DNA of 8,478 bases from Opitutia bacterium (GTDB lineage: Bacteria > Verrucomicrobiota > Verrucomicrobiia > Opitutales > UBA953), in the NCBI GenBank assembly GCA_021204635.1, contig JAJPZB010000053.1, forward strand, positions 1 to 8,478, read 5' to 3'. Under the pieces are notes generated by a model that saw only the letters and a program-made list of their open reading frames with translations, was not told the origin of the DNA and did not search any database. Within the stretch, counting starts at the first letter, position 1, and each line of letters begins with the position of its first letter. The translations under genes and the position numbers were made by a program. Positions 1 to 6,130 of the stretch are shown here, piece after piece.

Positions 1-22
1 GGGCGTATGTCGAATTTTTTAT

Positions 23-39
23 CGCGCGAGAAACGCGCG
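23..39. repeat. CGCGCG hairpin near the window edge
   Basis: CGCGCG (23-28) and CGCGCG (34-39) can pair around AGAAA. A T-run (15-20) lies before, not after, the stem on the plus strand, so it is not an intrinsic terminator in either direction. It may be the edge of a feature outside the window. Confidence 0.4.
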
Positions 40-119
40 TTGTAACTTCGATTCGCGTGATGTTGGGTTGGTGGTGACGGCAAGTGCTGAGGGAGTTTGT
101 GGTGTGAATTATTTCGGAA

Positions 120-152
120 GGGGTTGGTGGTGGGGATTGGGTTGGTGGCGGG
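120..152 (+). repeat. Inverted copy of the left G/T-rich array
   Basis: Plus strand 123-138 (GTTGGTGGTGGGGATT) is the exact reverse complement of 333-348, and 137-152 (TTGGGTTGGTGGCGGG) the exact reverse complement of 287-302. The two words overlap by 2 nt here but are separated by a 30-nt insert (303-332) in the other arm. Together they give about 30 bp of perfect inverted repeat around the hairpins centred near 217. Confidence 0.75.
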
Positions 153-153
153 A

Positions 154-162
154 ACAAAGTCA
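154..162 (+). repeat. 9-bp direct repeat, left copy (ACAAAGTCA)
   Basis: Exact partner of 422-430. Both copies are followed within 3 nt by GGTGTC. The pair brackets 163-421 and could be a target-site duplication or a remnant of a local duplication. Confidence 0.5.
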
Positions 163-189
163 GGTGTCGCACAACCAACACACTCCCTC

Positions 190-203
190 ACCGCTATCGC
201 GGT
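190..203. repeat. Short hairpin beside the main palindrome
   Basis: ACCGC (190-194) pairs with GCGGT (199-203) around TATC. It is only 3 nt from the stem at 207-227, so transcription from either side would give two stacked GC-rich hairpins in about 40 nt. Confidence 0.6.
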
Positions 204-206
204 CCC

Positions 207-227
207 CTCCCGCTAACTTAGCGGGAG
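207..227. repeat. Near-perfect palindrome/hairpin
   Basis: CTCCCGCTAA (207-216) and TTAGCGGGAG (218-227) are exact reverse complements around a single C at 217; as RNA this is a 9-bp stem with a 3-nt loop. No T-run follows on either strand, so a Rho-independent terminator is unlikely. It lies close to the axis of the 120-152/287-348 inverted repeat. Confidence 0.75.
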
Positions 228-250
228 AATTACGTTGGTGATCCAGCATC

Positions 251-273
251 GCAGGTGGGAAGCTTGCCACCGC
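251..273. repeat. Imperfect palindrome centred on AAGCTT
   Basis: GGTGG (254-258) and CCACC (267-271) pair around AAGCTT with one G:G mismatch on each side. GC at 251-252 and 272-273 extends the stem past a bulged A. G-rich sequence on the plus strand to the left meets G-rich sequence on the minus strand to the right, so this marks the start of the left-flank array. Confidence 0.55.
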
Positions 274-427
274 AACAGAGCAAACTCCCGCCACCAACCC
301 AAAGTCTCGCCACTGCCACCACCACTGACCCAAATCCCCACCACCAACTTCTGCCACAACAAACTCGCCCGCAACAAAGCCACGTCCCACAACAATCCTC
401 TTCCGCCACCAACCCGCCACCACAAAG
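266..427 (-). repeat. G/T-rich degenerate repeat array (left flank of AT-rich block)
   Basis: Read on the minus strand from 427 downward, variants of one G/T word recur at irregular spacing: CTTTGTGGTGGCGGG (413-427), TTGGTGGCGG (403-412), GCTTTGTTGCGGG (368-380), TTTGTTGTGGC, GTTGGTGGTGGGGATT (333-348), CAGTGGCGAG, and TTGGGTTGGTGGCGGG (287-302). The array begins at the stop codon of the last glycosyltransferase. It shares exact 13-mers with the array at 6031-6127 and exact 16-mers with the one at 120-152, in inverted orientation in both cases. Confidence 0.75.
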
Positions 428-430
428 TCA
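422..430 (+). repeat. 9-bp direct repeat, right copy (ACAAAGTCA)
   Basis: Exact partner of 154-162. Positions 428-430 are the TGA stop codon of the last glycosyltransferase on the minus strand, so the repeat overlaps the gene end. Confidence 0.5.
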
Positions 431-1594
431 TGCGGTGTCACAGTGTGCCTGCCCCGCAACAATTTCCCGCATGTATTTGACAAGGAGTTTGTACTTCCCT
501 TCCGCCGAAGGTAGTTCGCCAAGAACTTTCTCACCTTCTGCAATCAAATATTCGCGCAAACTTGGATTTTCTACAACTTGCAAGATCTTGCAAGCAGCGT
601 CAGCCGAATCCAAAGGAGAGTAGTAAAGTGCCGCTGTTTTGCAAATATCGCGGGCAAAATCCAAGTCCGAGGTAACTATCGGTCGCCTCATTGCCATTGC
701 CTCCGGATATGTTGCGGAAAAACTCTCTAAAAGCGTCGGCATAAAAACGATGTGGTTCGTGTTGTAAATTTCGGGACAGTCGGAAAGGAATACTCTGCCT
801 AAATTCCGCACCCCGTCCATCACGCCAAGTTCAATTGCCCGTTTTTTTACAATTCCCCACACCTTGCAAGTTTCGGGAAGAGTTAAAGTAAAAACATATT
901 TTCTTATGGGATCTATCTTTTTCAGGTGAGCAAGGACGTCCGGAATTATATCAAAATTTTTGTGAATGTAAGGGGCTCCAAGTGCAAACAATCTAATTTC
1001 TTTCTCTCCGAAATTTGCCTCGCTTTTGGGTGCATCTAAAAAGATCCGTGCGCACGTGTTTGCTATGACACGGACGTGCTCATCGTCCGTCCCAACACCT
1101 TTCATTAAACCTCGGCGCGCGACATTTGCTTGCACTTTCCAAAAATCAGCTTGACGCAAAAAATGGAAATCCCAAATCTTTCTGAGCTGATTTTTGAAAA
1201 AATAAACGAGCCCCATTTTTTTATAAAAAATTTTGCTTGGGTGTGTCGTTGTCCCAATACCACATCCACACAAATGCAATGCTTTGAACTTTGTAACGAT
1301 GGGGCCTGATACAGAATAAACGATGTCCGGTTTAAAAATTGTTTCCACTTCGTGTAATCTTTGCCTCTCTCGAAAACCTCGTATTGGATGATTTGGATTA
1401 TTTTTAAACTTTTCAATTTTCCACGGAGAATTTTCGACACCGAGACGATTAATCGTCTCAAAAACCGCCTCGGAAACACAAAAATAAAATTCGAGCCCAC
1501 GATCTTTTGCTTTTATCGCCTCAATAATAAATGATGTAGCTTTTTGGATGGTGCCTCCAACCACCATATTAGTCGCATTTACCAAAATTTTCAT
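428..1594 (-). CDS. GT4-family glycosyltransferase, last gene of the cluster
   Basis: 388-aa GT-B glycosyltransferase. MKILVNATNMVVGGTIQKA (1-19) is the N-terminal Rossmann strand and glycine loop. LFALGAPYIHKNFDIIPDVL (202-221) is the donor-domain opening with the conserved lysine (K212). VFMPTLLESFSATYPEAMAM (283-302) holds the EX7E pair E290 and E298. The N-terminal half is cysteine-rich around HLCGCGIG (107-114), and a basic aromatic stretch (YKKMGLVYFFKNQLRKIWDF, 124-143) may touch the membrane. The last codons (REIVAGQAHCDTA, 376-388) are encoded by DNA that already resembles the adjoining G/T-rich repeat (TTGTTGCGGGG at about 455-465, minus strand), so the natural C-terminus may have been altered. 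The TGA stop at 428-430 lies inside a 9-bp direct repeat. 34-nt gap upstream, no visible Shine-Dalgarno sequence. Sugar specificity is unknown. Confidence 0.88.
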   Translation of the reverse strand: MKILVNATNMVVGGTIQKATSFIIEAIKAKDRGLEFYFCVSEAVFETINRLGVENSPWKIEKFKNNPNHPIRGFRERQRLHEVETIFKPDIVYSVSGPIVTKFKALHLCGCGIGTTTHPSKIFYKKMGLVYFFKNQLRKIWDFHFLRQADFWKVQANVARRGLMKGVGTDDEHVRVIANTCARIFLDAPKSEANFGEKEIRLFALGAPYIHKNFDIIPDVLAHLKKIDPIRKYVFTLTLPETCKVWGIVKKRAIELGVMDGVRNLGRVFLSDCPEIYNTNHIVFMPTLLESFSATYPEAMAMRRPIVTSDLDFARDICKTAALYYSPLDSADAACKILQVVENPSLREYLIAEGEKVLGELPSAEGKYKLLVKYMREIVAGQAHCDTA

Positions 1595-1628
1595 AAACCA
1601 ATCTGTTTAAAATTGAACGCTACACAAA

Positions 1629-2735
1629 TTATCGAGTCGAAATATTTAATTGCGTCAACGCCTGCCAAAATTTTTCACAAATTTTGCCTTCTGAAAAATT
1701 TGCGGCTGATTCTTTTGCCTTAATCGAAAATTTGCTTCTCAAATCATCGCGCTCCATCAAAAGCGACAGTTTATCGGCAAACATCTCGAAATTTCTCGGT
1801 GGAACAATAAAACCGGATTCGCCATCGACAACCAAATCGGACACCCCGGAAATGTCAAAGGAAACCGACGGAAGCCCCGCGCTCATCCCTTCTGCGAGAG
1901 CATTTGGGAAACCCTCTGAAAGCGATGGGAACGCAAAAATACTTGCCCGCAACAAATAGTCGGACACATTTTTTTGCGCCCCCACAAGTTCGATATAATC
2001 GTCTGCGTCCAAATTTTTCACTAATTCCCGCAATTTCTGCAATCGATTGCTTTTGGGGATGTCGCCCCCGACTATGATGAGTTTCCAACCGGGTTTCCGA
2101 ATTTTTGCGAACAGCAAAATCAATTCCTCGTGAGATTTTGAAGGAATCAATCTGCCAACGGAAATAACCAGATTCTCCCGTGTTCTCAATTCGACATTAA
2201 AATCCGGAATAGGATTACCAATAACGCAAGTTCTTTCTACTCCGTAGCAAGACTTAAAAATCGTGTCCGAAAGTCTGGTCTGAGCAATCACCAAGTCAAC
2301 TCGACGCAGAAGCATGCCCTCCAATATCAAACGTAATTTGCCTCTTTTCGTTATCGGAACGGGGTTGCTTCTGAAAGAAATGGCTCGCGGGAATTTGAAC
2401 CCAACTGTTGCCAACGAAAAGAATAAATTTTGGAGATCTCCGAAACTTAAGACAGCCACAGGAGAAAGAGTCTTTATCTCCCGCCGCAAAAACAAAAGGG
2501 ATTTTAACAAAAAAATAAATTTTGTCGGTTTGGAAGAAAAATTGCCTTTTATCTGATGAACTACTACACGCGGGTGAATTTTGTAAAACTGCGTCGTCGC
2601 AGGTGCATAAAGAAGCAAATGGATTTCGTAGTCCGGCTTTTCTTCGGCACAATAATTCACAAGAATCGACATTACGCGCTCCATTCCCCCACAAAGGAGA
2701 GCCGGAATCGCAAATAGCACCCTATTCTTTGCCAT
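1629..2735 (-). CDS. GT4-family glycosyltransferase (PglH/GalNAc-transferase-like)
   Basis: 368-aa GT-B retaining glycosyltransferase, predicted to extend the lipid-linked repeat unit in the cytoplasm. The N-terminal acceptor domain has the glycine-rich loop LLCGGMERVM (13-22). The C-terminal donor domain has VISVGRLIPSKSHEELI (190-206), LIIVGGD (219-225), and the EX7E signature in SEGFPNALAEGMSAGLP (273-289), with E274 and E282 as the donor-binding pair. GESGFIVPP (305-313) completes the GT4 pattern. Overall form is close to PglH/PglJ and other HexNAc transferases, but specificity is not readable. It starts 4 nt after the ATP-grasp stop. The only purine-rich stretch (AAAAGG) is about 15 nt from the ATG, too far for a good Shine-Dalgarno sequence. 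AT-rich like its neighbours. Confidence 0.9.
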   Translation of the reverse strand: MAKNRVLFAIPALLCGGMERVMSILVNYCAEEKPDYEIHLLLYAPATTQFYKIHPRVVVHQIKGNFSSKPTKFIFLLKSLLFLRREIKTLSPVAVLSFGDLQNLFFSLATVGFKFPRAISFRSNPVPITKRGKLRLILEGMLLRRVDLVIAQTRLSDTIFKSCYGVERTCVIGNPIPDFNVELRTRENLVISVGRLIPSKSHEELILLFAKIRKPGWKLIIVGGDIPKSNRLQKLRELVKNLDADDYIELVGAQKNVSDYLLRASIFAFPSLSEGFPNALAEGMSAGLPSVSFDISGVSDLVVDGESGFIVPPRNFEMFADKLSLLMERDDLRSKFSIKAKESAANFSEGKICEKFWQALTQLNISTR

Positions 2736-2739
2736 ATAA

Positions 2740-3789
2740 TTAATTATGGCCTTTTGCTAAAATTTTTTTAACAACTAAATCCACCATTAATGCCTGAACA
2801 GAGGAATCTTTTAGTGGCGGGGTAGCATTCCAGGCTATACATCCGTTTCTACTTTCCCAAAATCCCGGACACTCATCGCAAGTAACGAATCCATAAGACA
2901 TTTCTATGACCATGGCATTGCCTTTGTCATCAACTAAGAAATCAAATCCGATCTCTCCGTCGTCTTCTCCAAACATTCTATTCGCGATATCAAATGCTGC
3001 TTTCACACAACGTTCGTCTATCGCATCTTTGTCGTAACAAGAGATCCCGCTTCCAGAAGCTCGGAAATCGTTCTTCCTGACCATTCGCGTCAGTGCAAAC
3101 GCTCTGTTTCCTATTACGACAACACGGGTATCAGATTTCATGCCGGGGATAAAATCCTGAAACAAAATATACCCCTTTTGTCTGGACATTTCATTTTTCC
3201 CCTCATTAGTAAGAAAAGGCAACAACAATGCCCCCAAATTTTTTAATGATTTCTTATAATCCCCAGCTTTCCATGCGTCCGTGGCAATCTGTTTTCTATC
3301 GACAACCTTAAAACCTTTTCCAAAAGCCATCGAAACCAATTTTTTTGCTGCAGACAAATTTTTAACTAAACGAACATTTACAGAACCTGCGCCTCCTCTG
3401 AGTTTAAAGACCTTCGGGAATTTTGCTGTCTCGCACCATTCAAGCGCTTCCTTTTTGTTGTAAAAAACATAGGACGGAACCAAAGGCGCACCGATTGCCT
3501 CAAGCAAGTATTTTTCACCGACTTTGTCGTCAAAATGCCAGCCGGCGTTAAAATCAGGAAACACAACCTTGCCCGCCTGTTGGAGGGCGAAAAGCAATTG
3601 CTTCGCGAAGAGAATATCGCGAGAGTCAGACTGGTGATGATGCCACATAAAGGCATCGCAGTCTGCAACTTGTGCGACTATATCGCTGTCGTATGCATTG
3701 ACGACTTTATAACTGATATTTTTTTCACGGCAGTATGCAATCCAACGATCACTAAAACTGCCCGGTCGATCATGTATTGCAATTTTCAT
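2740..3789 (-). CDS. ATP-grasp family ligase of polysaccharide locus
   Basis: 349-aa protein with an ATP-grasp fold, the family that uses ATP to form an acyl-phosphate and then an amide or ester bond. An N-terminal domain (1-85) is followed by FDDKVGEKYLLEAIGAPLVP (86-105), KVFKLRGGAG (126-135) as the first ATP-binding strand and glycine-rich loop, YILFQDFIPG (207-216), RVVVIGNRAFALTRMVR (222-238) and DFRASGSG (241-248) as in RimK-like enzymes, and GFDFLVD (281-287) with VIEMSYGF (294-301) carrying metal ligands D283 and E296. The usual asparagine of ExN is serine (S298). Four cysteines lie near the C-terminus (C304, C307, C317, plus C261 earlier). I recognise close look-alikes in Bacteroidetes capsule loci but know no proven function. 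Placed among glycosyltransferases, it may attach an amino acid or similar group to a uronic acid. No visible Shine-Dalgarno sequence; gaps are 24 nt upstream and 4 nt downstream. Confidence 0.85.
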   Translation of the reverse strand: MKIAIHDRPGSFSDRWIAYCREKNISYKVVNAYDSDIVAQVADCDAFMWHHHQSDSRDILFAKQLLFALQQAGKVVFPDFNAGWHFDDKVGEKYLLEAIGAPLVPSYVFYNKKEALEWCETAKFPKVFKLRGGAGSVNVRLVKNLSAAKKLVSMAFGKGFKVVDRKQIATDAWKAGDYKKSLKNLGALLLPFLTNEGKNEMSRQKGYILFQDFIPGMKSDTRVVVIGNRAFALTRMVRKNDFRASGSGISCYDKDAIDERCVKAAFDIANRMFGEDDGEIGFDFLVDDKGNAMVIEMSYGFVTCDECPGFWESRNGCIAWNATPPLKDSSVQALMVDLVVKKILAKGHN

Positions 3790-3813
3790 AAATTCGCCAT
3801 CAAGATTTGAAAG

Positions 3814-4713
3814 TTATTTGCGGTTTCTCACTCTCCTTGACAAAAATCTAAGAAGTCGAGATAAATTTTTATTGAACAGCCATAGCCAAAAGCGAAAAAA
3901 ACCGTAATATTTTTGTCGTCTCAGGATTTGCCAAAAATTTCGGGTAAATAAAACGGAATCGAGAACTATATAATATTGCTTCCGAAAATATTCTTTTTCA
4001 TCTTTATCGCTGATTTGGGATATCTTGACATGCCATATCATGGATTTTTCCAAAACCCGCGATCTCATAGTTGCGCGATTTTCTGCACAATGAAAATAAA
4101 TGGCGCTAACTTCTCCAACGAGAACCGGCACGTATTTTTTCGCTAATCGCGTCCAAAGATCTATATCTTCACCTCGAGTTAAATCCTCGCGGAACATCGG
4201 CATTTCCATTGCAATCGATGCGTGAAATGCAGAAGAAGAAGAAAACATCACTTTTCCTGAATTAGCCAATTTGAAATAATTTTCCACCGGAACTGCAAAA
4301 TTCTTGCACCAAGGCGTATAGTCGGGACGAACGTCTCGCGTAAATCCGGTAAAAAAGACTTTGTGCTCAGGAAACAGCGATATCGCCTTTGCTAAATTTT
4401 CCAAGTGATTTGGCAACCACGCGTCGTCTGCGTCCAATAATGCAATCCATTCGTTCTTCGCCTCGGCGATTCCGCGATTTCGTGCGGACGAAACGCCACC
4501 ATTTGACTTACTTATTATCCTGATCCGAGAATCCTGAATTGACTTAGCAACTTTCAGACTATCATCTGTGGATCCATCATTTACAACGACAATTTCAAAA
4601 TCGCGAAAAAATTGCTCAAGTACGCTCTTTATTGTCCCTGCGATGTGTTTTTCCTTGTTATAAAGAGGGATTACTACGGAAAAACGAACATATTTTGACT
4701 CGCTTACGATCAT
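3814..4713 (-). CDS. GT2-family glycosyltransferase
   Basis: 299-aa inverting GT-A glycosyltransferase, predicted to act at the cytoplasmic face of the inner membrane on the lipid-linked glycan. The GT2 order is complete: FSVVIPLYNK (11-20), VVVNDGSTDDS (42-52) binding the nucleotide, SNGGVSSARNRGI (70-82), the metal-binding DADD (94-97) and the RGEDIDLW (180-187) acidic motif that normally includes the catalytic region. The C-terminal 60 residues are basic and aromatic (for example RFLSRRVRNRK at the end), suggesting peripheral membrane contact rather than a transmembrane helix. Translation is probably coupled to the polymerase through ATGA; a run of five G's at 4720-4724 lies about 6 nt before the start but belongs to the upstream gene's C-terminal Gly/Arg codons. 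Donor and acceptor sugars cannot be inferred. Confidence 0.9.
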   Translation of the reverse strand: MIVSESKYVRFSVVIPLYNKEKHIAGTIKSVLEQFFRDFEIVVVNDGSTDDSLKVAKSIQDSRIRIISKSNGGVSSARNRGIAEAKNEWIALLDADDAWLPNHLENLAKAISLFPEHKVFFTGFTRDVRPDYTPWCKNFAVPVENYFKLANSGKVMFSSSSAFHASIAMEMPMFREDLTRGEDIDLWTRLAKKYVPVLVGEVSAIYFHCAENRATMRSRVLEKSMIWHVKISQISDKDEKEYFRKQYYIVLDSVLFTRNFWQILRRQKYYGFFRFWLWLFNKNLSRLLRFLSRRVRNRK

Positions 4714-5942
4714 AATCTGCCCCCGCGCAAAAGTTGTAAAATTTCTTTACCGGAAAAGTTCGCGAGAAGACCAAAAGCCAAAAGAACCGCGATTACGAGA
4801 ACCGCAAACGGTTTGCGATATCTGAAAGCAAGCGGAAAAATTGCCAAAATACCAAGCGTCTTTATGAGACCAAAAGATCTCAATGGGATTGCAGGAGCTT
4901 GAAAAGTGAAGACACAATACCCAAACAACATGAACAAAAATTTGGTGCAACTATCCTTTAAAAAAGAAAGTTTGATTTCTCGCTGTTTAAAAACAATCAA
5001 TAGCGCAGTGCAACCCACTATCCAGAACGATTGAGCAACCCACCAACGACTTCCTGCCCAATAACAGGAATCGATGTAACGCTCATCCCCTGTCCACGCA
5101 GCTTTTACCACGCCAATGAAACCCTCTCCGGCAGCAGCGTTGAATATATAGCTGTCTATCTTTGACGATATCGCAGAAAATATCCCGCCGATTCGAGAAA
5201 AAATCGCCTGAATAACATTTACAATTTGATAAAACAGCAATCCGGCAACACAAAGCGCACCGCTTATGGCATAAGCTAATTTTTTGGAGGAGAGGTTAGC
5301 GACCCAAAATAGACAAACAATTGGAATTAAAGAAAAGTGAATAAGTGGAGAGAGGATCGAAAATATCGCCGCCCTTTTCTTGTCTCCAAAATCCCAATAT
5401 ATAACACCGAGAATGAAGCATTGATTTGCTAATGATTGTCTAACCCCTGTAAACCCTAATAAAAAGCCTGAAAGGAAAAGGACGATAAATAAAGGATAAA
5501 TCGAATTGCTTGCAGTAACCTTGCCGGACCAAAGACTTGCTATCTTCGCCAAAAGGAAAAAATGAATAAAACCACAAATAGCGCCCAAAAAATGCGACGA
5601 AATATTGTGTCTAACCAAAAAACTCATCACCTCCGCCACCACGATATCGGCGTAGGCGGCATCTCCATATGCATCGACAGAATATTGACTCAAATTTCCT
5701 GATTCTATTGTGGCATAGTACCTCGCGAGATCCATGCCCGGTGACGGCTCAAACCTAAATGCGAGAATTGCCATGACCAAAGCAAAACACAGGGCAAAAA
5801 TTAGGTGCGGCGCGGGCCATTTGTGCGTTGTGGCGACGAAGTTCTGCTCACTATGGAAGTCATAGTTTGGGTCAAACGGAAGTTCCTCGGGAGTCTGCAT
5901 CTCTTCCGGCGCAGGATTTGTCTGTCCTTCGTTGAAATTCAT
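4710..5942 (-). CDS. EpsG/Wzy-like polysaccharide polymerase (integral membrane)
   Basis: 410-aa polytopic inner-membrane protein, predicted to polymerise lipid-linked repeat units. After a hydrophilic acidic N-terminus (1-43) come hydrophobic segments near 45-62, 117-137, 148-165, 172-184, 195-214, 224-245, 303-318, 334-350, 356-374 and 378-395. EpsG-family marks visible are MDLARYY (70-76, the D..RYY motif after TM1), GVRQSLA (166-172) and PLIHFSLIP (199-207, the HFS motif). These separate it from classical Wzy/WaaL proteins. The N-terminal tail is unusual, since most EpsG proteins begin close to TM1; M15 is an alternative start, and there is no clear Shine-Dalgarno sequence before either. 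It is the first gene of the AT-rich block, and its stop overlaps the next start by 4 nt (ATGA). A non-polymerase EpsG-like role is possible. Confidence 0.8.
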   Translation of the reverse strand: MNFNEGQTNPAPEEMQTPEELPFDPNYDFHSEQNFVATTHKWPAPHLIFALCFALVMAILAFRFEPSPGMDLARYYATIESGNLSQYSVDAYGDAAYADIVVAEVMSFLVRHNISSHFLGAICGFIHFFLLAKIASLWSGKVTASNSIYPLFIVLFLSGFLLGFTGVRQSLANQCFILGVIYWDFGDKKRAAIFSILSPLIHFSLIPIVCLFWVANLSSKKLAYAISGALCVAGLLFYQIVNVIQAIFSRIGGIFSAISSKIDSYIFNAAAGEGFIGVVKAAWTGDERYIDSCYWAGSRWWVAQSFWIVGCTALLIVFKQREIKLSFLKDSCTKFLFMLFGYCVFTFQAPAIPLRSFGLIKTLGILAIFPLAFRYRKPFAVLVIAVLLAFGLLANFSGKEILQLLRGGRL

Positions 5943-5978
5943 TTATTGAAAGGGGCGGGATTTTCACAATTTTGCCCG

Positions 5979-6013
5979 ATTACGCTTCGGGGCGTTATGC
6001 TTCGGAGCGTAAT
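5979..6013. repeat. 15-bp tandem repeat nested in an 8-bp inverted repeat
   Basis: GCTTCGGGGCGTTAT (5984-5998) is followed directly by GCTTCGGAGCGTAAT (5999-6013), two adjacent 15-mers with two mismatches. The pair is also bounded by ATTACGCT (5979-5986) and its exact reverse complement AGCGTAAT (6006-6013). It sits 37 nt upstream of the polymerase start on the minus strand, so it would lie in the leader of the AT-rich block. It could be an operator, an RNA hairpin or repeat debris. No T-run follows on either strand, so it is not a standard intrinsic terminator. Confidence 0.7.
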
Positions 6014-6030
6014 TTCGGCTTGACGCGCCG

Positions 6031-6127
6031 GCTTTGTGGCGGGCACAAACCCCATTGTTGTGGTGGCGGGCAGAGCGCGTATCTGTGGCGAGTTCATTTT
6101 GCTTTGTTGCGGGTGGTTGGTGGCGCG
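6031..6127 (+). repeat. G/T-rich degenerate repeat array (right flank of AT-rich block)
   Basis: The plus strand carries repeated variants of one word: GCTTTGTGGCGGG (6031-6043), TTGTGGTGGCGGG (6058-6070), CTGTGGCGAG (6083-6092), GCTTTGTTGCGGG (6101-6113) and GGTTGGTGGCGCGGGG (6115-6130, approximate). Two of these 13-mers recur exactly on the minus strand in the left array (413-425 and 368-380). Spacing between copies is irregular, so this is neither a CRISPR nor a simple tandem array. It lies between the GC-rich and AT-rich halves of the cluster and ends at the stop of the fusion gene. Confidence 0.75.
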
Positions 6128-6130
6128 GGG

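Larger units (their letters stand above)
1..427. other. Intergenic region downstream of the cluster, repeat-rich, no gene
   Basis: No reading frame here looks like a protein. The frames that stay open translate to low-complexity Gly/Trp/Val or Pro/Gln runs dictated by the repeats. The region holds, left to right, a small CGCGCG hairpin (23-39), a G/T-rich array on the plus strand (120-152), two hairpins (190-203, 207-227), an imperfect palindrome (251-273) and a G/T-rich array on the minus strand (266-427). Positions 40-119 show a few G/T words (GGGTTGGTGGTGACGG, 65-80) but nothing else I can name. No U-tailed intrinsic terminator was found for the operon. Confidence 0.7.

Noticed and set aside
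190..227. Rho-independent terminator for the operon
   Set aside because: Two strong stems but no U-run after them on either strand; at most a Rho-related or RNA-stability structure.
266..427. CRISPR array
   Set aside because: Repeat copies differ in length and sequence and their spacing is irregular, with no unique equal-length spacers and no cas genes.
160..543. Minus-strand frame with Gly/Trp/Val-rich translation, and the matching plus-strand Pro/Gln/Thr-rich frame at 255-623
   Set aside because: Both are direct readings of the G/T-rich repeat array and overlap the end of a real gene in another frame; no start signal or domain.
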